From contig NZ_FOVR01000006.1 in the NCBI RefSeq assembly GCF_900115225.1, positions 1 through 64,000 of the forward strand: DNA of 64,000 nucleotides, given 5' to 3'. Below are positions 61,880 to 64,000 of this stretch, in pieces (the first letter of the stretch is position 1; each line of letters begins with the position of its first letter). This DNA is from Cohaesibacter marisflavi (GTDB lineage: Bacteria; Pseudomonadota; Alphaproteobacteria; Rhizobiales; Cohaesibacteraceae). The notes under the pieces were generated by a model. That model did no database searches and was not told where the DNA came from. It saw nothing but the letters and a program-made list of their open reading frames with translations. The position numbers and the translations under genes are program-made.

Positions 61880-62671
61880 TCAGCCTTTGCTGGCGAGAAG
61901 ATCTAGCACCGACTGATGCAGATCGGGGTCGCCCGTTGCAACCACCTGTCCGCCATCAAAGGCTGAGCCACCCTGCCAGTTGGTGACCACACCGCCAGCT
62001 CCTTCGATCAGCGGAATAAGCGGCGCAATATCAACCGGCTTCAAAGCCGCTTCGATCACCAGATCCACCATGCCTATGGCCAACATGCAATAGGCATAGC
62101 AATCAACGCCATAGCGCGACAGGCGCACTGCATCCTCAACCCGCTGAAAGGCCTTGAGCTCATCGGGGGCAAAAATATCCGGAGCGGTGGTGAACAAAGT
62201 CGCGTCTCCGATCGCCTTGCAAGACCGTGTCTTCACCGGCCGCTTTCCATCCGCCCCCTGATAAAAGGCACTTTTGCCATCGCCGAAAAAGCGCTCTTTG
62301 GTGAAAGGCTGGCTCATCATGCCAAGGCTCTGACCACCAGAATGTCGATAGCCGATCAACGTCCCCCAAGTTGGCAGGCCGGAGATAAACGCGCGCGTAC
62401 CGTCAATCGGATCAAGAACCCACAGGCCATCGGCATCAAGATCCTTGCCCTCAAATTCTTCCCCCAGAATGCCATGGCTTGGAAACTGCTCCTGGATAAG
62501 CCCGCGCAGTTTCAGCTCGGCCTGCTTGTCCGCATCGGTCACCGGATCAAAGCCGCCCTCAAGCTTGTTTTCAATCTCGATTGCCCTGCGGAAAAGCGGC
62601 ATGACCGTTTCTCCGGCCAGATCAGCGAGTTGGTGCAGAAAATCAAAATCCGGTGCGCGCTCAATGCTCAT
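61880..62671 (-). CDS. hisN: Histidinol-phosphatase, inositol-monophosphatase family
   Basis: 263 residues. IMPase-fold metal motifs: GEEFEG (Glu), WVLDPIDGTRAFISG (DPIDGT) and the late Asp in ALKPVDIAPLIPLIEGAGG. FDPVTDADKQAE and TLFTTAPDIF are typical of the rhizobial HisN subfamily that dephosphorylates histidinol phosphate in histidine biosynthesis; other inositol-phosphatase activities cannot be excluded. Start ATG at 62671. Its location close to cpdR and tRNA-Val fits a conserved rhizobial neighbourhood. Confidence 0.85.
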   Translation of the reverse strand: MSIERAPDFDFLHQLADLAGETVMPLFRRAIEIENKLEGGFDPVTDADKQAELKLRGLIQEQFPSHGILGEEFEGKDLDADGLWVLDPIDGTRAFISGLPTWGTLIGYRHSGGQSLGMMSQPFTKERFFGDGKSAFYQGADGKRPVKTRSCKAIGDATLFTTAPDIFAPDELKAFQRVEDAVRLSRYGVDCYAYCMLAIGMVDLVIEAALKPVDIAPLIPLIEGAGGVVTNWQGGSAFDGGQVVATGDPDLHQSVLDLLASKG

Positions 62672-62771
62672 GATGAAAGTCCCAATTTGCTAACGGTCCG
62701 AAGGCTCAAGGCGAAAAGCGCAAGACGAATGCGCTCCGCCCTCTTCTTCAGAGGATCGAAATGAAAACATG

Positions 62772-62794
62772 CAAGGCCACATAGAGAGGCCTTG
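62772..62794 (-). terminator. Terminator-like hairpin downstream of the DUF459 gene
   Basis: CAAGGCC and GGCCTTG form a perfect 7-bp stem with a 9-nt loop; the minus-strand continuation is CATGTTTTC. It lies 101 bp past the DUF459 stop. The rest of 62672-62894 has no gene. Confidence 0.55.
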
Positions 62795-62894
62795 TTTCTG
62801 TATGGGAAAGACTCATACCCAATGAGACGCAGAGGGGCAATCACAGATCAGGCAAAGGGGGACAAAAGCACAGCTCTCAATGCACAGAACAGGC

Positions 62895-64000
62895 TTAGTG
62901 CTTGCCACCCCAGGCAAAATTATCGCTTCGATATTTGGGAGCATTCTCTGCGGCCGCCAGCTGATCTTCGCCGTCTATTCCGGACGAGAAAGACAGGGTA
63001 AAGACACTGGGATTGATTAAGTCTTCCGACTCAAGCGGTGGCTTTCGCAAAGCATAAATATCGCGCCGCGCTCCCAACCCTTCCCGCAAGGCGGTCTCAT
63101 CGGCCTTGGCGAGCGTCTTGGGCAACACATCCTCATCAACTGACTGGGACAGCACACGGATAACCAGCTTCTCAACATAGAATGCGAGCTTGCGTCGACC
63201 TTCCTTATTGAAGCGAATGGCGTTCTTTAAGCGCAACCGGACATCCTGCCCCGACAAATCCGGACCACGGAACGAGAAGTTCCCCTCCTCATCGGAAAAG
63301 GCGTCCCAGATATCAATAAACTCTTCGTCCCGCTCGGTCAGACGGCTGGAAACAAGGTCGTTGAGATAACGCATGTCAGCAGCAAGTTGCTCATTGCCCA
63401 CGGGCGGCAATCCAACCCAGAAGACAGGCTTGTCTTGCTTGGCAAAAGCAAGACGCACCCGATCGATCTCGCGCTGATAGGCACGGGCCCATTCATCGGT
63501 GCGGAATTCATAAGCCGGCGTAATCTCATTGCCCTCGGCATCTTTGCGCGCAGGCATCTCCCGGCGATCATTCAGCCCTACCATCACAACAGCGAAGTTG
63601 AAGGGATGGGCTGCAAAATAATCCTCGGCATCACTCAAGGGGTTATTCTTGGCCCGATAGATCAGTCCGCTATTGGGCTTGGAATGAATCTCTACCCTGA
63701 CGTCAGGCGCTTTTGCAAAAGCATCTTGAAGCCCCCATGCAATATCCTGCGAAAATTCATCACCGAATACCGCGATCACAGATGCATCTGAATCCTTTTC
63801 AACGGTCTTGATCACCGGCACGACCGGCCCACGCTTCACCGGTTTATTGTCAGAGGTGTCGGGCTTCTTTTCCTTTTTGGGCGTGCGGCGTTTGAAGAGA
63901 AATTCAAAGAATCCCAACGCCACATCATAGCGCCCATCATCCGGGGTGGCCCGCTGCTGGGCTGCGGGCTTCCCATTCATGCTAGAGCCAGAAAGAGATG
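62895..64000 (-). CDS. DUF459 SGNH-hydrolase-family protein, N-terminus beyond window
   Basis: At least 361 residues. SGNH/GDSL-like domain: VIAVFGDEFSQDIAWGLQDA (modified nucleophile block; GDE rather than GDS), VVMVGLNDRREMP (GxND block), VFWVGLPPVGNEQLAADMRY, and an Asp in EFIDIWDAFSDEEGNFSF near the C-terminal catalytic region. DUF459 proteins are periplasmic, possibly cell-wall O-acyl hydrolases or related to OpgC-like enzymes. The first in-frame ATG is at 63980, but the frame stays open to the edge and the usual signal peptide is missing, so the true start is probably to the right. The missing nucleophile Ser is noteworthy. Confidence 0.8.
   Translation of the reverse strand, partial: SLSGSSMNGKPAAQQRATPDDGRYDVALGFFEFLFKRRTPKKEKKPDTSDNKPVKRGPVVPVIKTVEKDSDASVIAVFGDEFSQDIAWGLQDAFAKAPDVRVEIHSKPNSGLIYRAKNNPLSDAEDYFAAHPFNFAVVMVGLNDRREMPARKDAEGNEITPAYEFRTDEWARAYQREIDRVRLAFAKQDKPVFWVGLPPVGNEQLAADMRYLNDLVSSRLTERDEEFIDIWDAFSDEEGNFSFRGPDLSGQDVRLRLKNAIRFNKEGRRKLAFYVEKLVIRVLSQSVDEDVLPKTLAKADETALREGLGARRDIYALRKPPLESEDLINPSVFTLSFSSGIDGEDQLAAAENAPKYRSDNFAWGGKH

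Overview
The window reads as chromosomal DNA of a marine-type alphaproteobacterium of the Hyphomicrobiales. Cohaesibacter or a close relative is my best guess; this is inference from gene content, not from a marker gene. Support comes from the cpdR / N-formylglutamate amidohydrolase / tRNA-Val / hisN neighbourhood, EcfG-type (GGAAC-N16/17-CGTT) general stress promoters, an RpoH-type promoter with a ROSE-like leader on hsp20, an alpha-r8-like small RNA, and an abundance of TRAP transporters. I see no transposase, integrase, CRISPR array or rRNA.

Positions 1-36 kb are a chain of sugar-acid catabolic clusters. (a) 1-15.2 kb, mostly minus strand: uronate / pectin-oligomer use. It has uxaB (cut by the left edge), uxaA, kduI, a YhcH-family cupin, a CtBP-like 2-hydroxyacid dehydrogenase, kduD, an MDR alcohol dehydrogenase, TRAP genes dctM-dctQ-dctP and a GntR/FCD regulator with a palindromic operator. 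A plus-strand RTX protein and a Gfo/Idh/MocA oxidoreductase sit inside it. (b) 15.8-21.3 kb, plus strand: a sialic-acid-like operon nanR-siaP-siaQ-siaM-nanA-SDR with a NanR-type GGTATA operator at the nanR start. (c) 21.4-28.3 kb: a cNMP-domain/aspartase fusion, an M20 carboxypeptidase, a DcuC-family carrier and an alpha/beta hydrolase, divergent from a LysR regulator. (d) 28.3-36.0 kb, minus strand: a tetronate cluster with DeoR regulator, otnC, otnK, histidine phosphatase, a third TRAP system and an MDR dehydrogenase.

Positions 36.5-45.1 kb form a compact divergent locus that I consider the best candidate for an undescribed system. On the minus strand are a GntR regulator, a TIGR04076 protein, an aldo/keto reductase and a Liv-type binding protein. 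On the plus strand are livG-livF-livH-livM and a second aldo/keto reductase fused to a Rid (YjgF) domain whose usual catalytic Arg is Asn. A 16-bp perfect palindrome lies between the two arms. The substrate is unknown.

Positions 45.4-52.2 kb are stress and envelope genes (BrkB/YihY, PRC-barrel protein, ExoD, PAP2 phosphatase, DUF1206, a degenerate receiver, a Crp/Fnr regulator); three of these transcription units have EcfG-type promoters. Positions 52.4-64 kb are more housekeeping: tRNA-Val(GAC), cpdR, N-formylglutamate amidohydrolase, a candidate sRNA, a bufferin operon (DUF2282 precursor, DUF692 MNIO enzyme, DUF2063 partner, DoxX), a threonine aldolase, hsp20 with its thermosensor leader, a basic secreted protein, a lysophospholipase-like hydrolase, hisN and a DUF459 SGNH protein running off the right edge.
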